Of a DNA stretch of 64,000 nt, positions 34,232 through 44,000 are shown piece after piece. Each line of letters begins with the position of its first letter. The first letter of the stretch is position 1. This stretch comes from Bradyrhizobium sp. CB3481 (lineage in GTDB: Bacteria > Pseudomonadota > Alphaproteobacteria > Rhizobiales > Xanthobacteraceae): contig NZ_CP121647.1 in the NCBI RefSeq assembly GCF_029714305.1, positions 6,964,501-7,028,500 of the forward strand. Direction: 5' to 3'. A program made the position numbers and the translations under genes. The notes beneath the pieces were generated by a model. The model did no database searches and had not been told where the DNA came from. It was given only the letters and a program-made list of their open reading frames with translations.

Positions 34232-35554
34232 CTATTTGCCGGCTTTTCGTACCGAAAGCGCCGGTTTGGTGACGCCATCGAGGCCGGACAGCATCAAGAC
34301 CGTCAGCAGCGCATTCTGCGGGCCGTACCAGGCGTTGACCGGCTTGTACCATTCGTTGCGCGAGTGCCAGTTGCCGCCCTCCCCGCCGCCGCCGATCGTG
34401 ACGGCGGGAATGCCGAGCGACATCGCGATGTTGGAATCGGTCGAGGAGCCGGCAAAGGTCGGGCGCGGGCCCTTGGTGACGGCGGCGACCGTGCGCTGGG
34501 TGGCCTGCACGATCGGCGAATCCATCGGCACGATTCCGGCCGGGCGGTCGCCGATCAGCCGGGCCTCGACCGTCATCTTGTCGGACTTCCAGCGGGCGTT
34601 TTCATCCGCCACCGCTTCCTTCACCAGTTCAAGCAGCCGGGCCTCGAGCTTGAGCAGCTCCTCCTCCGAGTTCGAGCGCATGTCGACCGCCATCCGCGCT
34701 TCCGCGGCGATGGCGTTGACCGAGGTGCCGCCGGTCACGGTGCCGACGGTGAAGGTGGTCTTGGGATCGGACGGCGGCTGCAGCTCGGCGATCTTCGCGA
34801 TCGCCCGGCCCATCGCATGGGTCGCGCTCGGCAGGCCGAATTCCGCGAACGAGTGCCCGCCCGGTCCCTTGAAGACGAACTCGTAGCGATGGCTGCCGGT
34901 CGCCTGGTTGACGACGCGGGTGATGCCGAGCCCGTCGATCGAGATGAAGCCGTCGATGTCGGCATGGTCGCGGAACAGCGCCTTGACGCCGCGCAGATTG
35001 CCGAGCTCTTCCTCTCCGACCGTGCCGACGAACATGATGTCGCCGACGGTTCCGATCTGATTCTCGTTGATCGCCTTGATCAGCGACAACAGCGCCGCCA
35101 GCCCGCGTGAATCATCGCCGATGCCGGGCGCAATGATCGCGCCGTCCTTTTCCTTCACGGTGACGTCGGTGCCTTCGGGAAATACCGTGTCGAGATGCGC
35201 CGACACCACGAGCTTCGGCCGACCGCCGCCGCTGCCCTTGCGCAGCGCGATCACATTGCCCTCGGCATCGATCGATGCGTCCTTAAAACCCAGCTCCTGC
35301 ATCCGCTTCTGGTAGAATTCGGCGCGGACCTTTTCCTTGAACGGCGGCGCCGGAATTTCAGTGATGCGCTTCTGCTCGGCAAACGTCCGCTCGTCGTCGG
35401 CCTTGATGTCGTCGAGCGCCTTGACCACCTTGGGACTATTGAGAATGGCCTCGAGGTTGGGCGCGGCAGCATCTTGCGCCCTGACGTCCTGCACCAGCGC
35501 GTGCTGCGCGATGGCGAGGAAGGCAATGGCCAGGATCGATCGGGCGAGCGTCAT
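34232..35554 (-). CDS. exported M20-family metallopeptidase
   Basis: A 440-residue zinc peptidase of the M20 (ArgE/DapE/carboxypeptidase) family with a signal peptide ([21 protein letters not shown]). The two-metal centre can be traced: His/Asp in SAHLDTVFP, Asp in [12 protein letters not shown], the catalytic Glu pair in [11 protein letters not shown], Asp in ISIDGLG, and a late His in [11 protein letters not shown]. It has a lid-domain insertion in the middle. It probably hydrolyses a peptide or acyl-amino acid in the periplasm; the substrate is not readable. The start is an ATG; a TTG one codon earlier exists. It lies 21 bp after the next gene's end. Confidence 0.93.
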   Translation of the reverse strand: MTLARSILAIAFLAIAQHALVQDVRAQDAAAPNLEAILNSPKVVKALDDIKADDERTFAEQKRITEIPAPPFKEKVRAEFYQKRMQELGFKDASIDAEGNVIALRKGSGGGRPKLVVSAHLDTVFPEGTDVTVKEKDGAIIAPGIGDDSRGLAALLSLIKAINENQIGTVGDIMFVGTVGEEELGNLRGVKALFRDHADIDGFISIDGLGITRVVNQATGSHRYEFVFKGPGGHSFAEFGLPSATHAMGRAIAKIAELQPPSDPKTTFTVGTVTGGTSVNAIAAEARMAVDMRSNSEEELLKLEARLLELVKEAVADENARWKSDKMTVEARLIGDRPAGIVPMDSPIVQATQRTVAAVTKGPRPTFAGSSTDSNIAMSLGIPAVTIGGGGEGGNWHSRNEWYKPVNAWYGPQNALLTVLMLSGLDGVTKPALSVRKAGK

Positions 35555-35575
35555 CAAGAATCTCCGTTTGCAACT

Positions 35576-36091
35576 TCATCCTGCGCTTAAGCCGGTATCT
35601 TTCAGCCGGCCCGCGAACCAGATCGACAGAGCGTGGTCGAACACGCCGCTGGTATAGACTTCCGACGCCGTGACCTGCGTCTTGCCGAGCGTCAGCAGCA
35701 CGCCGATCCAGTAGGCGAACCACAGATGCGGATCGGTCAGCGCCTTGAGCTTCTGCTGGTCGTGCTCGAGCGGCTGATGGTTCGCCGATTTGCGTACCTC
35801 AACCGCCAGGAGGTTATTGGGAATGGCGCGCTGGTGCACCACGATGTCGGGATAGATCGATTTGGCAAGGTGATCGTCGGTCGAGACGATCGACCCGTGC
35901 GGCAGCCGCAGCGTGCGGTCGCCGAGCCGGTCGTACTCGACGTCGATTTCCCAACCCGTAAACGGCTTTTCGAAATGCACCGCGAGGCGGTGCGTCAGCG
36001 CGCGCTCGCCGACATCGCGTTCCAGCAGGAAGGCTTCGCGCGCATAGAACTCGTGAAGTGCGGTAATGACCTTGTTCAGCTCGGTCTGCAT
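35576..36091 (-). CDS. hypothetical protein with PD-(D/E)xK-like motif
   Basis: A 171-residue protein. The central stretch SIYPDIVVHQR ... LLAVEVRKSA resembles the PD-(D/E)xK nuclease core, with PD, then a beta strand with ExxK-like VEVRK about 14 residues later. A helical N-terminus (MQTELNKVITALHEFYAREA) precedes it, and the C-terminal part is rich in aromatic residues. Members of this fold are nucleases or fold-only relatives; here the Glu and Lys spacing is only approximate. No modification methyltransferase or defence gene is beside it. It is immediately upstream of the M20 peptidase and may be co-transcribed. Confidence 0.55.
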   Translation of the reverse strand: MQTELNKVITALHEFYAREAFLLERDVGERALTHRLAVHFEKPFTGWEIDVEYDRLGDRTLRLPHGSIVSTDDHLAKSIYPDIVVHQRAIPNNLLAVEVRKSANHQPLEHDQQKLKALTDPHLWFAYWIGVLLTLGKTQVTASEVYTSGVFDHALSIWFAGRLKDTGLSAG

Positions 36092-36113
36092 CTGGCCTCC
36101 GACCAACACCTGT

Positions 36114-36231
36114 CGTCATTGCGAGCCAACCGGTCGCGCGATTGCGCGCCGATGACAGACTATGCGAAGCAATCCATCAAGCCGCAAGCGGATGAATAGA
36201 TTGCTTCCTTGCTACACTCCTCGCAATGACG
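36114..36231. repeat. 118-bp palindromic intergenic repeat
   Basis: The ends are perfect inverted repeats: CGTCATTGCGAG and CTCGCAATGACG. Further inner complementarity (GAAGCAATCC and GATTGCTTCC) would let it fold into a long cruciform or hairpin. From memory this motif recurs in Bradyrhizobium and Rhodopseudomonas intergenic DNA. It lies between two divergent genes' ends. Confidence 0.75.
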
Positions 36232-36281
36232 ATCTCGTTGTTGGCGGCACTTCGACCAGCTCAAATTTCGAACAATTGTCC

Positions 36282-37823
36282 CTACATCTGCACTTCGATC
36301 AGCCGCGGTCCGGGCTCGGCGATGGCTTCCGCCAGCGCTTTGTTGAAATCGTCGGCATTGGCGACCGCGCGGCCCGGCACACCCATGCCCTTGGCCATCG
36401 CAACGAAGTCCAGCGTCGGCCGGTCGATCTTGAGCATGTCCTGCGCCCGCTGTCCGGGCTCGCCGGCGCCGACGCCATCGAACTCGCCGCGCAGGATCTG
36501 GTAGATCCGGTTGGCGAACACGATCGTGACGACATTGAGCCCCTCGCGCGCCTGCGTCCACAGCGATTGCAGCGTGTACATCGCGCTGCCGTCGCCGACC
36601 ATGCAGATGACTTTACGATCAGGACACGCCACCGCGGCGCCGGTCGCGACCGGCGTCGAGAAGCCGATCGAGCCGCCCATGTTCTGCAGCCAGTCGTGCG
36701 GCGCGGCGGCCGCCGTCGGCGGAAAGAAGCCGCGGCCGGTGGTGACGGATTCGTCGACCACGATGGCGTTTTCCGGGATTGCCATCGCAATGGCCTGCGC
36801 GATCGAGGCATGCGTCAGCGCGCCGGTCGGTTTGGCGATCTCGACCAGCTTCTGCGGCTGGCGGTCGGACGGCTGCGCGTGCAGCGCGCCGGCCAGCGCT
36901 TCCAGCGCCGCCACCGAATTTTCCGCGCCTGAGGTCATGCGGTGCACCTCGCAGCCTTGCGGCTTGAGCATGCTCGGCTTGTTCGGATAGGCGAAGAAGG
37001 CGACGGGGTCGTTGGCCTCGACCAGAACGATATTCTTGAAGTCTTTCAGGATCGGCAGCGCCTGCTCGATCACGTAAGGAATGCGGTCGACCGAGAAACG
37101 GCCCTTGCCGCGCGCCATGCGCGGATTATAGGTCTGCGCCATCACCTTGCAGCCGGTCTTGCCGGCGATCCGGGCCGCCAGATCCAACCCGTGCTCGGTG
37201 AGCGCGCTGCCGGTCATCAGCAGCAGCGTCGACGCGCCGCCGTTGCGCAAGACCTTGGCGGCATGGTCGACGGCCTGCGCGGAATAGCTGGCGCGCTGGC
37301 TGTCCTGCGGCACCTGCGCGATGCCGTCGGCCTCGTTCCAGGCGGTGTCGGCGGGCAGGATCAGGGTGGCGATCTGCGCAGCTTTCGCCGCCGCGATGGC
37401 GGCCGCGCCGTCGGCGGCGACAGAGTTGGCATCCGGCGAGGTCCGCACCCAGGCCGACATCGGCCGCGCCAACCCCTCGATGTCTGATGTCAGCGGGGCG
37501 TTGTAGCCGATATGGTAGGTCGCATGCTGGCCGACGATGTTGACGATGCCGGAATTGGCCTTCTTGGCGTTGTGCAGATTGGCAAGGCCGTTGGCGAGAC
37601 CGGGGCCGAGATGCAGCAGCGTCGACGCCGGCGTGCCCTTCATGCGGTAATAGCCGTCGGCTGCGCCCGTCACCACGCCCTCGAACAGGCCGAGCACGCA
37701 GCGCATCCCTTCGACCCGGTCCAGCGCGGCGACAAAATGCATCTCCGAGGTGCCGGGATTGCTGAAGCAGACGTCAACACCGCCTGCGACCAACGTCCGC
37801 ACCAGACTTTCCGCACCGTTCAT
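36282..37823 (-). CDS. thiamine diphosphate enzyme, acetolactate synthase-like
   Basis: A 513-residue ThDP-dependent enzyme of the acetolactate-synthase large-subunit-like type. The catalytic Glu lies in LGLFEGVVTGAADGYYR of the N-terminal Pyr domain; the Mg/ThDP motif GDGSAMYTLQ, then about 25 residues to FAN, lies in the C-terminal PP domain. The middle domain (FAD-binding in true AHAS) is present but the family includes decarboxylases such as benzoylformate and oxalyl-CoA types, so the reaction is unassigned. No small subunit gene is adjacent, so housekeeping valine/isoleucine synthesis is unlikely. Starts at the ATG giving MNGAESLVRT. Confidence 0.85.
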   Translation of the reverse strand: MNGAESLVRTLVAGGVDVCFSNPGTSEMHFVAALDRVEGMRCVLGLFEGVVTGAADGYYRMKGTPASTLLHLGPGLANGLANLHNAKKANSGIVNIVGQHATYHIGYNAPLTSDIEGLARPMSAWVRTSPDANSVAADGAAAIAAAKAAQIATLILPADTAWNEADGIAQVPQDSQRASYSAQAVDHAAKVLRNGGASTLLLMTGSALTEHGLDLAARIAGKTGCKVMAQTYNPRMARGKGRFSVDRIPYVIEQALPILKDFKNIVLVEANDPVAFFAYPNKPSMLKPQGCEVHRMTSGAENSVAALEALAGALHAQPSDRQPQKLVEIAKPTGALTHASIAQAIAMAIPENAIVVDESVTTGRGFFPPTAAAAPHDWLQNMGGSIGFSTPVATGAAVACPDRKVICMVGDGSAMYTLQSLWTQAREGLNVVTIVFANRIYQILRGEFDGVGAGEPGQRAQDMLKIDRPTLDFVAMAKGMGVPGRAVANADDFNKALAEAIAEPGPRLIEVQM

Positions 37824-38053
37824 GGCTTCATTCCCCTTCGCGCTTCGTTTTTTTTCAAGCCGCCGACGATCAAACATTGTTCACGCGTTTCGTCAAAGGT
37901 ATAGCGGAACAAGGCAGCCATCGCGTAGGGCATGTTGCCTTTTTTAACCGCGGCGTCTGAAAATGGCCGTGCTCACAGGCTCGTTGCTTGCACGATCGCC
38001 GCAATTATGGCCTGTGTCCTTGCATATTGAGATTTTTTCGCGAGGAAGAACGA

Positions 38054-38650
38054 ATGACCCGGGCTTTTGCTTTGCTGTTTGCGGCGCTCACCATGCTGGC
38101 GGGGGCCGGCCAGGCACGGGCCCAAGGTTTATTCCAATTCGAAGACTCGCGTGACATCATGGGCGGCGGCCCCGGTTTCTTCCGGCCCGGCATGCCCTCG
38201 GGAGCAAGTCCGATCCCGCGCACCACCGTGTACTTCGACAGCAATTATGCGCCGGGCACGATTCTTATCTCCACCGCCGAGCGGCGGCTCTATCTCGTGC
38301 TCGGCAACGGCCAGGCGCTCCGCTATGGCATCGGCGTCGGCCGCGACGGTTTTCGCTGGAGCGGAACCCACCGCATCACGGCGAAGAAGGAATGGCCGTC
38401 CTGGACGCCGCCGGCCCAGATGCTGCGGCGGCGACCCGACCTGCCGCGCCACATGCCCGGCGGCATCGAAAATCCGCTCGGCGCACGGGCGATGTATCTG
38501 GGATCGACGCTCTACCGCATCCACGGCTCCAACGAGCCCGAGACGATCGGACAGGCTGTCTCCTCCGGCTGCTTCCGCATGACCAACGAGGACGTCACCG
38601 ATCTCTATAGCCGCGTCCGCATCGGCACCACGGTCATCGTCAGGAATTGA
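38054..38650 (+). CDS. L,D-transpeptidase (YkuD domain)
   Basis: A 198-residue exported enzyme. After a signal peptide (ALLFAALTMLAGAGQARA) comes a YkuD domain with the catalytic motif HGSNEPETIGQAVSSGCFRM, the Cys being in the SxGCxR block. It makes 3-3 peptidoglycan cross-links or attaches proteins to the wall. The N-terminal part after the leader, about 45 residues, is Gly/Pro-rich linker. The ATG is chosen because it starts the leader directly. About 110 bp separate it from the next gene on the same strand, also exported. Confidence 0.9.
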   Translation: MTRAFALLFAALTMLAGAGQARAQGLFQFEDSRDIMGGGPGFFRPGMPSGASPIPRTTVYFDSNYAPGTILISTAERRLYLVLGNGQALRYGIGVGRDGFRWSGTHRITAKKEWPSWTPPAQMLRRRPDLPRHMPGGIENPLGARAMYLGSTLYRIHGSNEPETIGQAVSSGCFRMTNEDVTDLYSRVRIGTTVIVRN

Positions 38651-38761
38651 GGCAAGGAACCGGCGCGCGCATGCACGCAAGCACGTGATCGTGCCTTTCC
38701 AGCCTTGTATCCCCTTGCACACCCCTTGCACGCACGCACCGATTGCTGCAGCGTCGTTTGA

Positions 38762-39574
38762 ATGCGCACGCTCCGCCGATTCCTGTCAGTATGGACGCTA
38801 GCGGCCGCACTGGGCGCCGTCATGCTCGGCGAAATCCCCGTGCCGCCGGCGGCCGCCGGCGAGATTGCGGCGATCGCGCAGCGTCAGCGCACCGAGAAAA
38901 AGAGCTTCAGCGACAACGAGATCGTCGATGGCTTTTTTAAGATCGCGTTCGGCGCCGAGTATCACCTTGCCGGCCGCGTCGACCGCATTCGCAAATATGA
39001 CGGACCGGTGCGGGTGTTCGCCGACGGCAGCCGCGCCGACCGCAAGGCGCAGCTCGCGAAAATCGTGGCCGACATCGCCGCGCGCGTCCAGCATCTCGAC
39101 ATCGCCATGGCTGAAAGCCTCGAAGACGCCAATGTGCAGGTCAAGCTGGTGCGCGACCGCGACCTGCAGAAGACCATCACGACCTTTTACGGCAGCGAGC
39201 GGGCGCGCGAAATTCGCTCCTCGCTCGATCCGCAATGCCTGTCGGGCTTTCGCAAGAACGAGAAGTTCGAGATCGAGCGCTCCGACGTCATCCTCACCGT
39301 CGACAATGGCGATTTCGTCTTCTTCGATTGCGCCTACGAGGAGCTGCTGCAGTCGCTCGGGCCGATCAACGACACCTCGACCGTGCCCTGGACCATGTTC
39401 AACGACAATGTCTCGATGGGCTATTTCGACGTCTACGACCAGTATCTGCTCAACCTGCTCTACGATCCCCGGATCAAGCCCGGCATGACCGTGCAGGAGG
39501 CCAAGGCGGTGCTGCCGGACGTCCTTGCCGACGTCCGCGCCTGGGTGCGCAAGGTCAACAACCTGACGCAGTGA
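38762..39574 (+). CDS. exported DUF2927 family protein
   Basis: A 270-residue protein with a leader (LSVWTLAAALGAVMLGE) and a DUF2927-type body containing IVDGFFKIAFGAEYH, KYDGPVRVFADG and LRDRDLQKTITTF-like strands. Two Cys residues occur (QCLSGF and FFDCAYE). The family is predicted to be protease-like and is found mainly in proteobacteria; no catalytic motif is confirmed here. Its place after an L,D-transpeptidase suggests a cell-wall function, as inference. A CG-rich region and a G10 run follow. Confidence 0.8.
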   Translation: MRTLRRFLSVWTLAAALGAVMLGEIPVPPAAAGEIAAIAQRQRTEKKSFSDNEIVDGFFKIAFGAEYHLAGRVDRIRKYDGPVRVFADGSRADRKAQLAKIVADIAARVQHLDIAMAESLEDANVQVKLVRDRDLQKTITTFYGSERAREIRSSLDPQCLSGFRKNEKFEIERSDVILTVDNGDFVFFDCAYEELLQSLGPINDTSTVPWTMFNDNVSMGYFDVYDQYLLNLLYDPRIKPGMTVQEAKAVLPDVLADVRAWVRKVNNLTQ

Positions 39575-39669
39575 CGGGCCGCGCGGCCCCGCCGTGACGG
39601 TCGAGCCCATAAGCTCCCGGCCAGCCCCACACGGGTGAGTTCCCAGCCGTGGGACGGGACCGGCACCCC

Positions 39670-39679
39670 GGGGGGGGGG
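39670..39679. repeat. G10 homopolymer
   Basis: Ten G residues follow CCCC, giving CACCCCGGGGGG in the gap between the DUF2927 gene and the LysR gene. It could form a tetraplex or slip, but no promoter can be tied to it. Confidence 0.9.
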
Positions 39680-39824
39680 CCGCGAGAGACCGCCGGGCAC
39701 GGGGTCGCGGGGCGCGGTCGACCCTTTTTCAACGACAACGCAAAGTTTTGTTGTCGAAACATTGTGACTTCCAAGAGCAAATCCTGTCTAATGGGGCCAT
39801 GGGCGCTTCCGACACCTCTTTCAA

Positions 39825-40823
39825 ATGAACGACCTGCCGCGGATCCAGGCTTTGCGCTGCTTCATCACCGTCGCCCGCGAGGGCACGGTGTCGCGCGCGG
39901 CCACCTTGCTGCACCTGACCCAGCCGGCCGTCAGCCTGCAATTGAAGGCCCTCGAGGAGAGCACCGGCTTGCAGCTCTTCAACCGGACGCCCGGCGGCTT
40001 TACCCTGACCGAAGCGGGCGCCGCTCTGTTGCCGCTGGCGCACCGCACGGTGGCGGCCTCGGCGGATTTCAGGACGGCGGCCGACTCGCTACGCGAATCG
40101 CAGCGCAGCACGCTCCGGGTCGGCACCATCCTGGACCCGGAATCGATCCGGCTCGGCCCGTTCGTGCGCAGCCTCGCTACCGCTTCGAAGAAGACCGAGG
40201 TCGTCCTGCGCTACGGCATGAGCGACGACGTGCTGGCTCAGATCGGCAAGGGCGAACTCGATGTCGGCTTCTATATCGACGCCACGCCGCCGGAATCCCT
40301 GGCCTCGGGCACGTCGCCGGAACGCACCATCGAGGATGGCAAGTTTCGGCTGATGGCCTTGTCGCGCTTCGACTACCGCGTGATCGCGCCCGCCGAATGG
40401 AGCGGCAAGGTCATGGGCAAGAGCTGGGCAGACCTTGTCGACCTGCCCTGGATCGCGCCCCCGCTCGACTCGGCGCAGCGGCGGCTGCTCGACGACGTCT
40501 ACCGTCCGATGGGAACGTTGCCGAAGCGCGGCGCCTTCGCCGAGCAGGAAGACGCCATGATCGGCCTCGTCGAATCCAGCGCCGGCCTCAGCCTCGTCAG
40601 AGACAGCGTGCTCGACCGCATCACGCGCCAACGGAATTTCGTGGTGGCCGACGAGGTGGCGCTGGCCTGCGACCTCAGCTTCGCCTGCCTGGCCTCACGG
40701 CGTCACGAGCCGATCGTCGGGCGCGCCTTTTCCGTCATGCAGGCGGTATGGGACCTGCAGCCGGGCGATGACGCGCCGGCGCCGATCGAAGCGGCGCGAT
40801 CACGGAAGAGCGCGCGGCGTTAG
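39825..40823 (+). CDS. LysR-family transcriptional regulator
   Basis: A 332-residue LysR regulator. The N-terminal helix-turn-helix is VSRAATLLHLTQPAVSLQLK followed by ALEESTGLQLFNRTPGG. The substrate domain follows (LRVGTILDPESIRL onward, with SAGLSLVRDSV). No adjacent divergent target gene exists; the region upstream carries the G10 run and then the DUF2927 gene on the same strand. LysR proteins often control a divergent neighbour, which is absent here, so the target is elsewhere or is unknown. The ATG has no obvious strong ribosome site. Confidence 0.92.
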   Translation: MNDLPRIQALRCFITVAREGTVSRAATLLHLTQPAVSLQLKALEESTGLQLFNRTPGGFTLTEAGAALLPLAHRTVAASADFRTAADSLRESQRSTLRVGTILDPESIRLGPFVRSLATASKKTEVVLRYGMSDDVLAQIGKGELDVGFYIDATPPESLASGTSPERTIEDGKFRLMALSRFDYRVIAPAEWSGKVMGKSWADLVDLPWIAPPLDSAQRRLLDDVYRPMGTLPKRGAFAEQEDAMIGLVESSAGLSLVRDSVLDRITRQRNFVVADEVALACDLSFACLASRRHEPIVGRAFSVMQAVWDLQPGDDAPAPIEAARSRKSARR

Positions 40824-41061
40824 CGAGAGGAGCTCAGAGAAGCGTCAGGTCCGCTTCGTCCGCTGCTGCGAAATGACGCAAGTGACAAGGCGGACATTGC
40901 CGCCGTGAACGCCGGCCGCAACCCCGCTGTATTGGGTCGAGTGCTACGGCGGTATCATGGTGGAAGGTCGACCCAATGACCAGGCAGATGAGGTGCCATC
41001 GAGAAAAGATCGGGATATAGTGCTGGTTAGCCTAAGGCCACACCGAAAGTAGGTGGCCGCA

Positions 41062-44000
41062 ATGCAGTCGATTGCGCACTGGCTCCGTACACTCGGTCTC
41101 GAGCAATACGCGCAGCGTTTTGCCGAAAATGAAATCGATGTCTCGGTGCTTCCCCATCTGACTGACCAGGACCTCAAGGACCTCGGCATTCCGCTCGGGC
41201 ACCGGCGGAAAATCCTTGCATCTATCGGCGAGCCCACGTCCGCGGCGCAGGCGGCATTCGACCCCTCTGCTGCTTCAATTTCGTCGAAGACCTCGGACAG
41301 CGCGGAACGCCGCCAGCTCACGATCATGTTCGTCGACCTCGTCGGCTCCACCGCCTTGGCTGGGCGGCTTGACCCTGAGGAGTTGCGCGACGTCATTGGC
41401 GCCTATCATCGCCGATGCGCTGAGGTGATCACCAGCTCGGGTGGCTTTGTTGCAAAATATCTCGGTGACGGAATACTCGCCTATTTCGGTTACCCGAGGG
41501 CGCACGAGGAGGATGCCGAACAGGCTGTTCGCGCCGGTCTTGCTCTGATTGAGGCCGTGACTAGGCTCAATACCGGTGGGTCGTCCTCCCTGCGGGTGCG
41601 TGTCGGCATCGCCACTGGCCTAGTCGTGGTCGGCGATTTGCTCGGTGAGGGTGCGGCCCAAGAACAAGCGGTTATAGGCGAGACCCCCAATCTCGCCGCC
41701 CGGCTCCAAGGGCTTGCAGAGCCAAACACCGTTGTGATTGCAGATAATACGCGCTGCCTGCTGGGCGGCCTGTTCGACTATCGCGATCTCGGCCCATTGG
41801 CGATCGCGGGCATGGACCATCCGGTGCAGGTCTGGCGGGTCCTGGGCGTGAGTCAAGTCGGCAGTCGATTCGAGGCCCTACGCGCCGCCAGCACACCGTT
41901 GGTTGGTCGCGAGGAAGAGATCGCATTGTTGACGCGGCGCTGGGAGCGAGCCAAGGCCGGCGACGGTTCCGTCGTCTTGATCGTCGGCGAGCCGGGCATC
42001 GGCAAGTCGCGCATCGCGCAAACCTTACTGGAGCAGCTAAGGAACGAGCCGCACACGCGGTTACGTTATTTCTGCTCGCCGCATCATCAGCACAGCGCGT
42101 TTTACCCCAGCATCGCCCAACTCGAGCAGGCGGCCGGGTTTCGACGCGAGGATACGGCCCAGACCCGCCTCGACAAGCTTGTGGCCGTGCTGGCTCTGGC
42201 CGACCAGGAGCTGGGCGAAGCTGTCCCTTTACTGGCGGACTTGCTGACGATTCCAACCGGCGACCGCTACCCGCCGCTCAATCTGTCGCCGCAGAAGCGC
42301 AAGGAGAAAACACTTCAGGTGCAGCTGGCGCAGGTCGAGGGACTTGCGGCGCAGCAGCCGCTGCTGATGCTCTGGGAAGACATCCACTGGAGCGATCCCA
42401 CCACGCTGGAGTCGCTGGATCTATTAATCGACCGGGCCGCGACGTTGCGGGTCTTGGTCATTCTCACTTTTCGACCGGAGTTCACGCCGCCTTGGGTCGG
42501 CCGTCCGCACGTGACATTGCTCAGCCTCAACCGCTTGCCCCCTCGGCACCGCGCCGAGATGATCGCGCACGTAACCGGAGGCAAGACGTTGCCTACGGAG
42601 ATCGCCGATCAGATCATTGATCGCACCGATGGCGTGCCGCTATTCATCGAGGAGCTAACCAAGTCCGTCGTCGAGAGCGGATCGATGACCGACGCCGGAG
42701 ACCATTACTCTATGGCCGGGCCGGTAGTTCCTTTAGCGATCCCCACGACGCTCCAGGCTTCGCTCCTAGCCCGGCTCGATCGATTGGCGCCAACCCGAGA
42801 AGTAGCGCAGATCGCGGCGACCCTAGGACGCCAGTTTTCCCACGAGCTGATCAGTGCCGTCGCCCAGATGTCGCAACCGCGGCTAGAGAGCGCCTTGGAG
42901 CAGCTCATACGGGCCGAGCTGGTGTTCCGACGCGGGACGCCGCCGGATGCGACCTACACATTTAAGCACGCGCTGGTGCAGGACGCCGCCTACAGCACCT
43001 TGTTACGCCCGCAACGGCAGCAACTGCATGAACGAATTGCCATCACGCTGGAACGCCAGTTTCCCGAGATTGCAGCGGCTCAGCCCGAACTACTCGCACA
43101 GCATTGTGCCATGGCCGGCATCGTTGAAAAGGCAATCGAGTATTGGGACAAGGCTGGCCGCTCGGCCGTGCGGCGCTCGACGATGGCCGAGGCCGCCACG
43201 CACTTTGGCAAGGCACTCAACCTGATCGCGAACCTGCCGAAAAGTTCGGAGCGAGAGTCTCACGAGCGTTCGCTTCAGCTCGCTCTCGCCGGCGCACTGA
43301 CCGCAGCCAAGGGATGGGCATCGCCAGAGACCGGCGAAGCATACGCTCATGCTCGCGAGCTGTGCCGTGACTCTCCAGAGGGGCCCGAGGTTGCGACAGC
43401 CTGGTCCGGCGCCTATTCGTTTTTGCACAATAGTGCAGAGATCCGCGCCGCCCATGATCTGGCGGACGAATTACTGGTGCTTTCCGAACATCGAAATGAC
43501 AGGGATACCAAGCTGATAGCGCACCGGAGCCTGGGCATCAGTCTCTTGTTTCGCGCCCAATTCAGTCGCGCGCTTCCCCATCTGCGGCAGGCGCTCGATT
43601 TCTATGATCCGGCTGAGCACCGACCTCCGAAGCTAACGCCCCACGATCCCCGCGTTAATTGCGAGGGCTTCATCGCATGGACACTTCAGCTGCTCGGACG
43701 ACCGGACCAAGCGCTGGCGCAAAGCCAACACGCGCTGGCTTGGGCGCGTGAACTGTCGCATCCTTATACACTGGCGTTCGCTCTGCACGTCAAATGTGTC
43801 TTTCACCAACTGCGCGGCGATGCGGCGATCCTTAAGGAACGAGCCGAGGAACTGGTGGCACTCGCCAGCGAGCAAGAATTTCCTCACTTCGTTGGATCGG
43901 GCACGTGTTTCCAAGGATGGGCCATGCTCGCGATGGGAGGATCCGTCGAGGAGGCTATCAGCAGGATGCGGTGGGGGCTGGCGAAGAAGCGGGCGACGGG

